Shown: positions 18,379 to 29,463, counted from the first letter of the stretch. The stretch is 64,000 bases of DNA from Vulcanimicrobiota bacterium (GCA_003140855.1 PLLF01000070.1:1-64000); one strand, 5' to 3'. The notes: generated from the sequence alone by a model not told the origin. Made by a program: numbers and translations.

Positions 18379-18970
18379 CGATCGGAACGCGCACGTCGTC
18401 GCCGTGCCAAGCCTTAATCCCATAGAAAACGCTCATGATCATGAAGATCGGCAACATGATGCCCAGCAAAACGTCCGCACTCCATCCTAAGGGCGTCCAA
18501 TTGATAAGCGGCAGCTTCAATATCAGGCCAAGCAGCGCGTAGAGCCCGTACATTCCAAAATTGAATCCGAGCGCCTGATATGCGTGCTTGCGCAGCCGGC
18601 GGGATTGTTTGCGATCGAACAGCGAGATGAGCGCGAGCGGCCAAAGCGGGTACCCGAGCGCAACCAGCGCGCGTGACTCGGCCGGATCGGACGGGTCCGC
18701 GACGGATGCACGGGCCTGCGGCGCGGGTTGCTGCTGTGCGCCATGCCACCACTGTTGCGACCTAGGAGGGACTTTCCCGGCGACCGATTTGCGCACCGCA
18801 TTCGCGGAATCGATTTTGGCCGCCAGCCGGCAACTCGGGCACCAGCCCGCTTCGTCGCGGCAGGTAACGCAGATCGCTTTCGTACAGTCCGTGCAACGCG
18901 CGACCGATGGAACGTTGGCATGAAAATAGCAGTCCACTGATATCCCCCAATCGAGTCTTTTCGTTTTCAT
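18344..18970 (-). CDS. Zinc-finger (B-box-like) N-terminus fused to DUF4870-like membrane domain
   Basis: CYFHANVPSVARCTDCTKAICVTCRDEAGWCPSC followed by RRLRKHAYQALGFNFGMYGLYALLGLI; 3' overlap with photolyase. Confidence 0.7.
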   Translation of the reverse strand: MKTKRLDWGISVDCYFHANVPSVARCTDCTKAICVTCRDEAGWCPSCRLAAKIDSANAVRKSVAGKVPPRSQQWWHGAQQQPAPQARASVADPSDPAESRALVALGYPLWPLALISLFDRKQSRRLRKHAYQALGFNFGMYGLYALLGLILKLPLINWTPLGWSADVLLGIMLPIFMIMSVFYGIKAWHGDDVRVPIVSDWIDDRLPA

Positions 18971-19026
18971 CTACTCCTCATGGTGACTAGAGGTTTCGCC
19001 CCTCCGGGGCGTCAAGGCAATCGCGG

Positions 19027-20760
19027 ATGACGCGTCCACGCACGTTCGCGCGACTAGCGTCCGACGCGCGGCCCTATCTGCCGAGCATCGTCGCCGCCGT
19101 CGTCCTCGGCACGATCGGCGGTCTGCTAGCGCTCGTCCCGCCTTTGGGCCTGGGCCGACTCCTGAACCGCGTCGTGATCGCGCACCCGCCCAACATGCAA
19201 GAGCTCTACGTGGTGCTGGCGATCATATGGGGCTCGCTGATCGTGGCTGCGGTCACGAACTACGGCTCGAGTTACCTGCTGGCGTCCAGCGGACAATCGC
19301 TGATCACGCGGTTGCGCGTCCGCGTGTTTTCGCGGCTGCTGCATTTGCCGCTCGGCGAGTTCGACAAGTGGCGCCCCGGAGAACTGATCTCCCGCTTCGG
19401 CACCGACATGCAGATGATGACCGATGCCGTGACGATCTCGCTGCCGCAGCTCATCACGACGTCCGTTACCTTCCTATCCTCGTTCGCCGCGATGCTTTAC
19501 CTGGACTGGCTGCTGACGTGCTCGCTGATCATCATTGCGCCGCTCGTCTCGCTCGCCGTCTCGCGGTTTCAACTTTTGATTTCGGGCGCCACCACGCGCG
19601 CGCAACAGCGTATCGCCGATCTTTCCGCGAATTTGACCGAAGTTCTCAGCGGGCAGCGCGTCATCAAAGCGTTCGGCCGCGAGCAGTACGAAACTCAGCG
19701 TTTTTCGAGCCGCAACGAGCAGTACTTCGAAACCTACATGAAGCTGACGCAGTTCATTCAGACGCAGCCCGTCGTCATCTCGACGCTGATGTCGAGCGCG
19801 GCCGCCGTCATCATCTGGCTTTCGATTCGCGAAGTGGTGCTCGGCCGGCTCAACGCGGGCAACTTGCTGACGTACTGGCTGCTTCTCGTGAATTTGGTCA
19901 ATCCGATCAATCGCTTTGCAGCGTACATGGGCGAGCTGAGCAAGGCGGTCGTAGGTTCCGGCCGCGTCTACGAACTGCTCGATCTGCCGGTGGAACGCGC
20001 CGATAAACCGGGTGCGGTGGCGCTCGAGAGCGTGCGCGGCCGCATTGTGTTCGAGAATGTACATTTTTCATACGAACCGGGGTCGCCCGTGCTGGCGAAT
20101 TTCAGCGCGGCGATCGAGACGGGCGAAGTGATCGCGCTGGTCGGCCCGTCCGGAGCCGGTAAGACGACGATCGTGAATCTCGTGCCCCGCTTCTACGAGC
20201 CGCAGGCGGGCCGCATAACGCTGGACGGAATCGATCTGGCCGGCGTGCGGCTGCGCGATCTGCGGGACGCGATCGCCATCGTGCCGCAAGAGGCGCAACT
20301 CTTTCGCGGGAGCATCGCAGATAATATACGCTACGGCCGTTTGGACGCAACCGACGCGGAAGTGCTGGCTGCGGCGCGCGAGGCCAACGTCGACGAATTC
20401 GTAGCCGGTTTCCCTGAAGGCTATGAGACCGAGGTCGGGGAGCGAGGATCCCGGTTGTCGGGAGGCCAGCGTCAGCGTGTTTCGATTGCGCGCGCGATTC
20501 TGCGCGATCCGCGCATCCTTATATTAGATGAAGCAACGAGCGCGCTCGACAGCCACTCCGAGGCGCTGATCGAGAGCGCGCTCGATCAGCTGCTCGCCGG
20601 ACGCACGACGCTGATTATCGCGCATCGCCTTTCGAGCATCCGCCGCGCGAACACCATCATGTATATCGAAGCCGGCCGCGTTATCGAAGTGGGTTCGCAC
20701 GAGTCGCTGCTGGCCAGCGGCGGCGCTTACGCCCGCCTGCACGCTACGCAGTTCGCTTGA
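19027..20760 (+). CDS. ABC transporter, fused permease-ATPase (MsbA/lipid exporter type)
   Basis: Six-TM N-terminus, Walker A GPSGAGKTT, signature RLSGGQRQRVSIARAIL, Walker B ILILDEATSALD. Confidence 0.93.
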   Translation: MTRPRTFARLASDARPYLPSIVAAVVLGTIGGLLALVPPLGLGRLLNRVVIAHPPNMQELYVVLAIIWGSLIVAAVTNYGSSYLLASSGQSLITRLRVRVFSRLLHLPLGEFDKWRPGELISRFGTDMQMMTDAVTISLPQLITTSVTFLSSFAAMLYLDWLLTCSLIIIAPLVSLAVSRFQLLISGATTRAQQRIADLSANLTEVLSGQRVIKAFGREQYETQRFSSRNEQYFETYMKLTQFIQTQPVVISTLMSSAAAVIIWLSIREVVLGRLNAGNLLTYWLLLVNLVNPINRFAAYMGELSKAVVGSGRVYELLDLPVERADKPGAVALESVRGRIVFENVHFSYEPGSPVLANFSAAIETGEVIALVGPSGAGKTTIVNLVPRFYEPQAGRITLDGIDLAGVRLRDLRDAIAIVPQEAQLFRGSIADNIRYGRLDATDAEVLAAAREANVDEFVAGFPEGYETEVGERGSRLSGGQRQRVSIARAILRDPRILILDEATSALDSHSEALIESALDQLLAGRTTLIIAHRLSSIRRANTIMYIEAGRVIEVGSHESLLASGGAYARLHATQFA

Positions 20761-22274
20761 AATATTCGCGAGCGGGCCTTTGGTGGGCGCTCGCCGCGCT
20801 CGTGGTTCATATACTGGGAAACGCGCACTACGGTTTTTTCCGCGACGAACTGTACTTTATCATCTGCGGGCAGCATCCGGCCCTAGGATATGTCGACCAG
20901 CCGCCGCTTACGCCGCTGCTGGCAGCTTTGTCGCAATCGTTCGGAATTTCGCTTTTTGCACTGCGCGTGATCCCGGCGATCTGCGCCGCGATTGCGACCT
21001 ACACAGCCTGCGTGCTGGCGTCCGAGTTTGAGGGCGGCGCGTTCGCGCAAAGCATTGCGGGCTTGGTGACGATCGTGGCGCCCGAAATGATGGCGCTGGG
21101 ATTCCGTCTTTCGCCCGACTCGATCGAGCTGTGCACGTGGCCTTTGATTGCGCTCTGGACGCTGCGTCTTACGCGCGGAGCCGATCCGCGCTGGTGGCTA
21201 GCCGTAGGCGGATTGACCGCGGTAGCGGCGTGGAGCAAATACACGGTCATCTTTTTTGCCGCCGCTCTGTTGGTGGCATTGCTGTTGACGCCCGAGCGGC
21301 GGGCTCTGCGTACGTGGTGGTTTCCGTCCGGAGCGGGTTTAGCAATAGTTTTGATTTTGCCGAATTTCATCTGGCAGCTCGACAACGGTTTTCCGATCCT
21401 GCAGTTGCTGCAAAAAGACTACGGCAAATTCTTGTTGAAAAATCCGCCGTTTCCGCTTCAGCAGATCATCATCATGAGTCCGCTGCTCTCGGTCGTTTGG
21501 CTCAGCGGATTGGCTTGGCTGCTCTACGTCCGCGGTACGCGGTTTTTAGGGATAGCCTATCTTGCGCTCATCGCGATCATGTGGGCGCTGGATGCGAAAA
21601 ATTATTATCCCGCGCCGGTCTACCCGTATCTGATTGCGGCCGGCGCGATTCCAATCGAACGCTGGACAGCCTCGCACAAGTCGTGGCGTATTGCAACCGT
21701 TGCTGCGATCGTCGTCTTCGCCGTTCCATCGGTGCCGTTTGTCTTGCCGGTGCTTCCGCTGCGAACGTTCGTCACGTATCAAGAGACGCTCGGCCGTCTT
21801 TTCAATCTGCGTTTTCACATCGATCGAAGGGCCGGCAACAGCGTGCCCGTCGAGCACTATGCCGACATGACCGGCTGGCCGGAATTAGCGGCTGCGGTCG
21901 CGGGCGTCTACCGGCGCCTGCCCGCCGCCGAGCGAGCGCAAGGCGCGATCTTCGCGCGCAACGCGGGTGAGGCCGCGGCCATCGATGTCTACGGAAAGCG
22001 CTACGGTTTGCCGCCGGCGTTGAGCGGTAACAACAACTATTGGCTATGGGGACCACGCGGCTTTACGGGAAATGTGCTGATCGACGTCAACGGCAATGTG
22101 CGCGACAATCGGGAGCGTTTTGAATCGGTGCAGCTCGTCACGATTTTTCGCAATCCGTATGCGATGCCGTACGAAAACAACGTTCCCATCTACGTCTGCC
22201 GCGGAATTCACCCGTCGCTCGCCGCGCTGTGGCCGGAGCTGCGAAACTATAGCTACGGCTTCGAAGGCTTATGA
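20757..22274 (+). CDS. GT39/ArnT-like glycosyltransferase (GT-C membrane protein)
   Basis: HYGFFRDELYFIICGQHPALGYVDQPPLTPLLAAL motif; multi-TM; TTG start. Confidence 0.85.
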   Translation: MKYSRAGLWWALAALVVHILGNAHYGFFRDELYFIICGQHPALGYVDQPPLTPLLAALSQSFGISLFALRVIPAICAAIATYTACVLASEFEGGAFAQSIAGLVTIVAPEMMALGFRLSPDSIELCTWPLIALWTLRLTRGADPRWWLAVGGLTAVAAWSKYTVIFFAAALLVALLLTPERRALRTWWFPSGAGLAIVLILPNFIWQLDNGFPILQLLQKDYGKFLLKNPPFPLQQIIIMSPLLSVVWLSGLAWLLYVRGTRFLGIAYLALIAIMWALDAKNYYPAPVYPYLIAAGAIPIERWTASHKSWRIATVAAIVVFAVPSVPFVLPVLPLRTFVTYQETLGRLFNLRFHIDRRAGNSVPVEHYADMTGWPELAAAVAGVYRRLPAAERAQGAIFARNAGEAAAIDVYGKRYGLPPALSGNNNYWLWGPRGFTGNVLIDVNGNVRDNRERFESVQLVTIFRNPYAMPYENNVPIYVCRGIHPSLAALWPELRNYSYGFEGL

Positions 22275-22289
22275 AGCAAGGAGGCTCGC

Positions 22290-22454
22290 ATGCTCGTGCT
22301 CACGCGCAAGGTTAACCAGTCGATCGTGATCGGCGAGAACGTCCGCATCGTGGTCGTGGCGATCGAGCGCGATCAGGTCAAGCTCGGCATCGAGGCGCCG
22401 CGCGACCTCACCGTAAACCGCTCCGAAGTCAGCGAAAAGGCCAAAAAGCCTTAG
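22290..22454 (+). CDS. csrA: Carbon storage regulator CsrA (54 aa; below the ORF-track length cut-off)
   Basis: [61 protein letters not shown] at 22278. Confidence 0.95.
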   Translation: MLVLTRKVNQSIVIGENVRIVVVAIERDQVKLGIEAPRDLTVNRSEVSEKAKKP

Positions 22455-22479
22455 CTTATTCCCATGCGCGCGGCAGCCG

Positions 22480-22488
22480 TGCTATAAT
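22480..22488 (+). promoter_or_regulatory. Extended -10 promoter element TGCTATAAT upstream of rpsB
   Basis: tgctataat read directly; consensus -10 with TG extension. Confidence 0.6.
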
Positions 22489-22493
22489 CGCGC

Positions 22494-22603
22494 GGCTCCC
22501 TTCGAGGGAGCGACTACGACCCGGCACGGAGGCTGGGCGCGATGGCCTCACATCGACCGGAGCCAGGATGGCCGCCGGTCCGGGGTCAGAAAGGGTTCTT
22601 TCC
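22494..22603 (+). promoter_or_regulatory. Structured 5' leader of rpsB (candidate r-protein autoregulatory RNA)
   Basis: GCTCCCT-TCG-AGGGAGC stem, outer CCCGG...CCGGG and nested GACCGG...CCGGTC pairings between promoter and rpsB start. Confidence 0.4.
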
Positions 22604-23394
22604 TTGTCCGTTATTTCGATGCGGGCGCTGCTCGAAGCCGGAGTCCACTTCGGCCATCAGACGCGGCGCTGGAATCCAAAGATGAAGCCGTACATCTTCC
22701 AAGAGCGAAACGGCATCTACATCATCAATCTCACCCTTACCGTTCAGAAGCTGCGCCTCACGTACGATGCTGTGAAGCAGATGTCGCGTGAGGGCAAAGT
22801 CATTCTGTTCGTCGGCACCAAGAAGCAAGCGCAAGATGTCGTCCGCGAAGAAGCCGAACGCGCCGGGACCTACTATATCAATCAGCGCTGGCTCGGCGGC
22901 ACGCTCACAAATTTCGCGACGATTCAAAAACGCATCTCGCGGCTGCGCGAGCTCGAGGGCATGAAGCAGCAAGGCGACTTCGAGCGCCTTCCTAAGAAAG
23001 AAGTTGCGAAGCTCCAGGACGAGATGTCGAAGCTCGAGCGCTTTCTGGGCGGCATCAAAGATATGCACCGCCTGCCCGATGCGATCTTCATCGTCGATCC
23101 AAAGAAAGAGCGCATTGCCGTACTGGAAGCGCGCAAGTTAAAAATTCCGATCATCGCCGTGATCGATACCAACTGCGATCCCGACGAGATCGATTATCCG
23201 ATCCCGGGCAACGACGACGCGATCCGCGCCGTCAAGTTGATGGTCTCCAAAATTGCCGATGCGATCATCGAAGGCAAGACCGAAACGGAGAGCTCTCTCG
23301 ACGTGACCGAGTACAACGAAGGCGGCAGCGTCGACTATACGGGATACGAGGCGCCGGTTACCACGCTGGCCGACGCGGAAACGGAGGCAACCGT

Positions 23395-23398
<4 letters not shown>
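22604..23398 (+). CDS. rpsB: 30S ribosomal protein S2
   Basis: [27 protein letters not shown]...[13 protein letters not shown]; probable TTG start at 22604. Confidence 0.97.
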
Positions 23399-24756
<1,358 letters not shown>

Positions 24757-24757
<1 letters not shown>

Positions 24758-25311
24758 TGGCGGATAGCTTTAAGGAAGCCGAAGGCAAAATGAGCAAGTG
24801 CGTGGAGGCGGCACGCGGTGAATTTGCCTCGATTCGCACCGGCCGCGCGACACCCGCACTCTTGGACCGCCTGCATGTCGAGGCCTACGGTACGTCCGTG
24901 CCGCTCAAACAGGTCGCGACGGTCAGCGTGCCCGATCCCCGCTCGCTCATGATTGCGGCTTTCGACCGCAACACGGTTGGCGACATCCGCAAAGCGATCG
25001 AAAAAAGTGATTTGGGGCTGACGCCCAGCGTCGACGGTAATTCGATTCGCCTTTCGATACCGCCGCTGAACGAAGAGCGCCGTAAAGACCTCGTCAAGAT
25101 CGTCAAGAAGAAGGGCGAGGACGGCAAGATCGCCGTTCGCAACGTCCGTCACAAAGTGCACGACGATCTGCGCACGCAGCTCAAAGACCACGACATCACC
25201 GAAGACCAGAACAAACGGATGCAGGACCAGTTGCAAAAACTGACCGATCGATTCATCAAAGAGATCGATCAGCTGGTCGCTGCCAAAGAAAAAGAGATCA
25301 TGGAGGTATGA
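24757..25311 (+). CDS. frr: Ribosome recycling factor
   Basis: EFASIRTGRATPALLDRLHVEAYG...PPLNEERRKDLVKIVKKKGEDGKIAVRNVR. Confidence 0.97.
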
Positions 25312-25335
25312 GCGCTGCTTGACGAGCTCGTTCTC

Positions 25336-25509
25336 ATGCCCGAAACCGAAGCGCGCCGCCGGCTGAACGGACGCGTTGCGGCGTTTTCGGTTTTAGCGCC
25401 TGTGGGTTCGTTTGCCGGCAAGGGCGCGTTGCGCGTTCTGCGCGCGTCCGCCGTCGCGGACGCTGTCGAGCTGGTTTGCGGATACGAAGCCTACGAAAGG
25501 GCCAACTGA
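25336..25509 (+). CDS. Small conserved-looking protein (57 aa from ATG, longer if CTG 25315 is used) between frr and uppS
   Basis: MPETEARRRLNGRVAAFSVLAPVGSFAGKGALRVLRASAVADAVELVCGYEAYERAN; fills the gap and its TGA overlaps the uppS ATG; below ORF-track cut-off. Confidence 0.65.
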   Translation: MPETEARRRLNGRVAAFSVLAPVGSFAGKGALRVLRASAVADAVELVCGYEAYERAN

Positions 25510-26249
25510 TGGCCCGCGTGTTGCCCGCGCCGCAGGAAGCGCTCGATCTCGGGAAGCTTCCGCGCCACGTCGCAATCATTATGGACGGGAACCGGCGCTG
25601 GGCCAAAAATCGCGGACTGCCCGCCGTCGAAGGCCATCGCCGCGGCATGCTGGCGCTGCGTGAAGTTACCCGCGCCTGCAGCGATCTCGGGATCCCGATC
25701 CTGACCGTCTATGGTTTTTCGACCGAGAACTGGCGGCGCGATTCGACGGAGGTTTCGCTGTTGCTCGATCTCTGCGTATATTTTGCGCAGAACGAGATCA
25801 TCGAACTAAGCCGCAACAACGTGCGCGTCAACGTGATCGGCGCGTACCGCGCGCTTCCCGAACCTTCACGCAATTCACTCGAGCGTTTGATGGAAAGAAC
25901 CGCCGCCAACACGGGCCTGCTGCTGAACCTTGCCGTGAACTACAGCGCGCGTGCCGAGCTGCAGCGCGCGGTCAAAGCCATCGCCGACGATGTGGCTGCG
26001 GGAAAATTGCAAGCCGGCGATATCAGTGACGCGACGATTGCTTCGTATCTATATACCGCCGATCAACCCGACCCGGACATGCTGATCCGGCCCGGAGGCG
26101 AGCACCGGCTCTCAAATTTCCTCCTCTATCAAGTGGCCTACACCGAACTCGTGATGAGCGAAGTGTATTGGCCTGACTTCGGAAGGGACGAATTCCTGCG
26201 GACGCTGCTGGAGTTTCAAAAGCGGCAGCGACGCTTCGGAGGAACGTGA
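25509..26249 (+). CDS. uppS: Isoprenyl (undecaprenyl) diphosphate synthase
   Basis: HVAIIMDGNRRWAKNRGLPAVEGHRRGM, YGFSTENWRR, DMLIRPGGEHRLSNFLLYQVAYTEL. Confidence 0.97.
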   Translation: MARVLPAPQEALDLGKLPRHVAIIMDGNRRWAKNRGLPAVEGHRRGMLALREVTRACSDLGIPILTVYGFSTENWRRDSTEVSLLLDLCVYFAQNEIIELSRNNVRVNVIGAYRALPEPSRNSLERLMERTAANTGLLLNLAVNYSARAELQRAVKAIADDVAAGKLQAGDISDATIASYLYTADQPDPDMLIRPGGEHRLSNFLLYQVAYTELVMSEVYWPDFGRDEFLRTLLEFQKRQRRFGGT

Positions 26250-27091
26250 ACGCCGCTACGCCCGTAACCGCGGCGCAGGCTAAGCCGCTCACGACTCGCC
26301 GCGTCCTGGTCGGAATTGCGCTCGCAGTTATAGGTTTGGGATCGGTCTTTGAACCGGTTGCGTTTTACATCGTCATTCTGGCTGTAGGCGCGGTCAGCTT
26401 GTACGAACTCGCACGCCTCTGTGAAATAAAGGGAACGCCGCTCGAATATCACGTCGCGATTCCGGGTGTGCTGGCCTACATTTTACTCAGTATATTCGGC
26501 CTGCTTTCGCGCTGGGAAGGCGCGCTGCTGGCATCGGTCGTGCTCGTGGCGTTTTGGCTGGGCATGTATGGCGAACAGAAGGGCTACTTCGCGCGCACCG
26601 CTTACACGCTGCTCGCGGTCTTGTACATCGGAAAGCTGCTGACGTACTTCATTTTCATCCGTCAAGTTCCGTTGATGGGTTTGTATTGGACGCTCTTTGT
26701 GATCGTCCTGATTGCGTTGACGGACATCCTGGCAATGCTCGTCGGATCGTTCATCGGACGGACGAGCCTGACGAAAATTTCGCCGAAAAAGACGGTCGAG
26801 GGTGCGGCCGGAGCGCTCGTGTTGGTGACGGCAATCGGCGCGCTGCTCGGCACGACCCCATACCTGGGGATGCAGTGGTGGCAAGGTGCTGCGCTCGGCG
26901 CGGTCACCTGCCTTGCGGCGCAAGCCGGCGATTTGGTCGAATCGGCGCTCAAGCGTGACGCAGGCGTTAAAGATAGCGGAACCGTGATACAAGGCCACGG
27001 CGGCGTCCTCGATCGCTTTGATTCTTACTTGTTCGGTGGAATGGCATTTTACGGCATGCTGCACATCATAGGGTTGCTTCCCTTTGCGTAA
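26246..27091 (+). CDS. cdsA: Phosphatidate cytidylyltransferase
   Basis: DILAMLVGSFIGRTSLTKISPKKTVEGAAGAL...DLVESALKRDAGVKDSGTVIQGHGGVLDRFDSYLF. Confidence 0.96.
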   Translation: MNAATPVTAAQAKPLTTRRVLVGIALAVIGLGSVFEPVAFYIVILAVGAVSLYELARLCEIKGTPLEYHVAIPGVLAYILLSIFGLLSRWEGALLASVVLVAFWLGMYGEQKGYFARTAYTLLAVLYIGKLLTYFIFIRQVPLMGLYWTLFVIVLIALTDILAMLVGSFIGRTSLTKISPKKTVEGAAGALVLVTAIGALLGTTPYLGMQWWQGAALGAVTCLAAQAGDLVESALKRDAGVKDSGTVIQGHGGVLDRFDSYLFGGMAFYGMLHIIGLLPFA

Positions 27092-28223
27092 GCGCGTTGC
27101 AATTCTCGGCAGTACGGGATCGATCGGAACGCAGGCGCTCGACGTCATCGCGCGCCATCCGGATCGCTTTACGGTCGCAGGTCTGGCAGCTGGCAAGCAG
27201 ATCGACAAACTCCGCGAACAGGCGGAGCGCTTTGACGTCGAGGTCACTGCGTGCGCAGCTGACGGACCCACGGGATTGCTGCGCGTTGCGGTCGAGTCGA
27301 AGCCCGATATTCTGCTGGCCGCGACCGACGGCTTCGTCTCCTTCGATGCGGTCTTTGCGGCGGTCGAGCGCGGAATCGACGTTGCCCTTGCCAACAAAGA
27401 GCTGATCGTAGGAGCCGGCGAGCTGCTGATGGCGTCGGCGGCGCAGAGCGGATCGCAGATCGTTCCAGTCGATTCCGAACATTCCGCGATCTTCCAGTGC
27501 CTCACCGGTGAAAGCCGCGAGCGGGTGCAGGCGATCGTGCTGACGGCTTCCGGTGGTCCCTTTTGGCGCAAAACCGCGAGCGAGATCGAGAATGCATCGC
27601 TGGAAGCAGCGTTGGCTCATCCGACCTGGCAAATGGGCGTGAAGAATACGGTCGATTCCGCCAGCATGATGAACAAGGGATTGGAAGTGATCGAGGCCAG
27701 CCGGCTTTTCGGCCTGACCGGCGATCGCATCGGTATTCTGGTGCATCCGCAATCGATCGCGCACGGCATCGTAATCTTCACCGACGGAAACGTGAAAATT
27801 CAAGCCGCCCCACCCGATATGAGGCTACCGATCGGCTATGCCTTGGCGTATCCCGATCGCCTCGACGCTTCGGCGGCCGCCGGCGATCCGCTCGCCGCGA
27901 TCGGCGCGCATCCGGAGGCGTCGTCTCTCCGTTACGATTTCGAACGGGCCGATCTCGAACGGTTTCCGTGCGTGCGGCTGGCCTACGAGGCCCTGGCGCT
28001 AGGCGGTACGGTCCCCGCGGCGCTCTCGGCCGCAAACGAAATCGCCGTGGCCGCGTTTGTAGATGGGGAGATTCGCTTCGGTCAGATTCCGGCAGTTATC
28101 GAAGAAGCGCTCTCCGGCGCAACTCCACACGCGGTAAGTTTGAATTCGGTGCGCGACGCCGACCGGAAGGCTCGCGAAGATGCGCGGGCCGCCGTGAACG
28201 CGTTGCGCGGCGTAAAGGTGTAA
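27084..28223 (+). CDS. dxr: 1-deoxy-D-xylulose 5-phosphate reductoisomerase
   Basis: RVAILGSTGSIGTQALDVI, VDSEHSAIFQCL, TASGGPFW, GVKNTVDSASMMNKGLEVIEA. Confidence 0.97.
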   Translation: MRKRVAILGSTGSIGTQALDVIARHPDRFTVAGLAAGKQIDKLREQAERFDVEVTACAADGPTGLLRVAVESKPDILLAATDGFVSFDAVFAAVERGIDVALANKELIVGAGELLMASAAQSGSQIVPVDSEHSAIFQCLTGESRERVQAIVLTASGGPFWRKTASEIENASLEAALAHPTWQMGVKNTVDSASMMNKGLEVIEASRLFGLTGDRIGILVHPQSIAHGIVIFTDGNVKIQAAPPDMRLPIGYALAYPDRLDASAAAGDPLAAIGAHPEASSLRYDFERADLERFPCVRLAYEALALGGTVPAALSAANEIAVAAFVDGEIRFGQIPAVIEEALSGATPHAVSLNSVRDADRKAREDARAAVNALRGVKV

Positions 28224-28232
28224 CGAAGAGAC

Positions 28233-29366
28233 ATGACGATTCTGGCTGCAATTTCTCTGACGAGCATCGCGAAGATCGCGCTCTTCTTGCTCGTACTTTC
28301 CGTGCTCGTCGTGCTGCACGAATATGGGCACTTCGTGCTCGCGCGTTTGAACAAAGTGCGGGTGCTGGAATTTTCGGTCGGCTTCGGGCCGAAACTTGCA
28401 GGCTGGACGAGCAAACGCTCCGGGACCGCCTATTCGTTGCGGGCGCTTCCGCTTGGCGGATACTGCGCGATGCACGGTGAGGACAACAAGACCTCGGAAG
28501 CGGAATTGCAGCGCGAATTTCGCGAGGATGCGCCGGTTTACGAAGACGACAACTTCCAGGCCAAAAAGCCTTGGACGAGGCTGGCGATCATAGCGGCAGG
28601 TCCGATCGCAAATTTCATTCTCTGCCTCGCGATTCTCTTCGTCAGCGCAATCGCGTTCGGCGTGCAAAGCGACCGCTTTCAACCCCGTATCGGACCGCTC
28701 AGTCCGAACATGCCGGCGCAGCGCGCGGGCATGCATGCGGGCGATCGCATTCTGCAGATCGACGGGCGCTCGATTCAAGGCGGAGATCAGCTCGTGAATA
28801 CCATTCATGCTTCGCTCGGCAAGCCGTTGCGCGTGACGTTCGAGCACAACGGTGAAGTGCGTACGGTAAGCGTCACACCGGCGCGCTGCCCGGCGCCGCA
28901 AGAGAAGCAAGGCTGCTTGGGGTTCCAGCCGGTCGCGATGTTCGAGCGGGTGGGCCTTGCCGACGCCGCTCGCGCGTCGCTTGCGAACTTCGTGTTCATC
29001 GGGCGGCAGACTTTCGGTAGCCTTGCCCTCCTGGTCAGTCATCCACGGCAGTACGGCGGCCAGGTTTCGGGGGTGGTGGGCATGGGCCAGGCGGCGATGT
29101 CGATTCAGGATTTCGGCTGGGGACCATACATGTTTTTCGCGGCGCTTATCTCGTTTGCGCTCGGACTTTTCAACCTGTTGCCCCTGCCGGCGCTCGACGG
29201 GGGGAGGGGCGCCTTCATCATCGCCGAGCTCGTGCGCGGAAAACCCGTCGATCCGGAGAAAGAAGCCCTAGTGCACATCACGGGTTTCGCCGTGCTGATT
29301 GCGCTGTTGCTGGTCATCAACTTCTATAACGTTGTCCAGATCTATCAAGGGAAAGGGCCCTTTTGA
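28233..29366 (+). CDS. rseP: RIP metalloprotease RseP (M50, PDZ)
   Basis: VVLHEYGHFVLARL HExxH, GFGPKLAGW, PDZ MHAGDRILQIDGRSI, NLLPLPALDGGR. Confidence 0.94.
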   Translation: MTILAAISLTSIAKIALFLLVLSVLVVLHEYGHFVLARLNKVRVLEFSVGFGPKLAGWTSKRSGTAYSLRALPLGGYCAMHGEDNKTSEAELQREFREDAPVYEDDNFQAKKPWTRLAIIAAGPIANFILCLAILFVSAIAFGVQSDRFQPRIGPLSPNMPAQRAGMHAGDRILQIDGRSIQGGDQLVNTIHASLGKPLRVTFEHNGEVRTVSVTPARCPAPQEKQGCLGFQPVAMFERVGLADAARASLANFVFIGRQTFGSLALLVSHPRQYGGQVSGVVGMGQAAMSIQDFGWGPYMFFAALISFALGLFNLLPLPALDGGRGAFIIAELVRGKPVDPEKEALVHITGFAVLIALLLVINFYNVVQIYQGKGPF

Positions 29367-29384
29367 TTTTTCGGTTTAACGGGC

Positions 29385-29455
29385 GCATCCGCGCTGCGCG
29401 CTCCGCGCCCCCCGTCGGCGAAGCCGCCGAGGCCCCCGGCCTTCGGCCCGCCTGC
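29385..29455. repeat. Intergenic hairpin/C-run repeat sharing CTCCGCGCCCCC with the 9.2 kb locus
   Basis: GCGCTGCGCGCTCCGCGCCCCCC-GGCGAAGCC-GAGGCCCCC-GGCCTTCGGCC read directly. Confidence 0.6.
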
Positions 29456-29463
29456 CAATTACT

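Noticed and set aside
26483-29042. Long minus-strand ORFs (362 aa and 347 aa) opposite cdsA-dxr-rseP
   Set aside because: Antisense to unambiguous core genes; no recognisable domain
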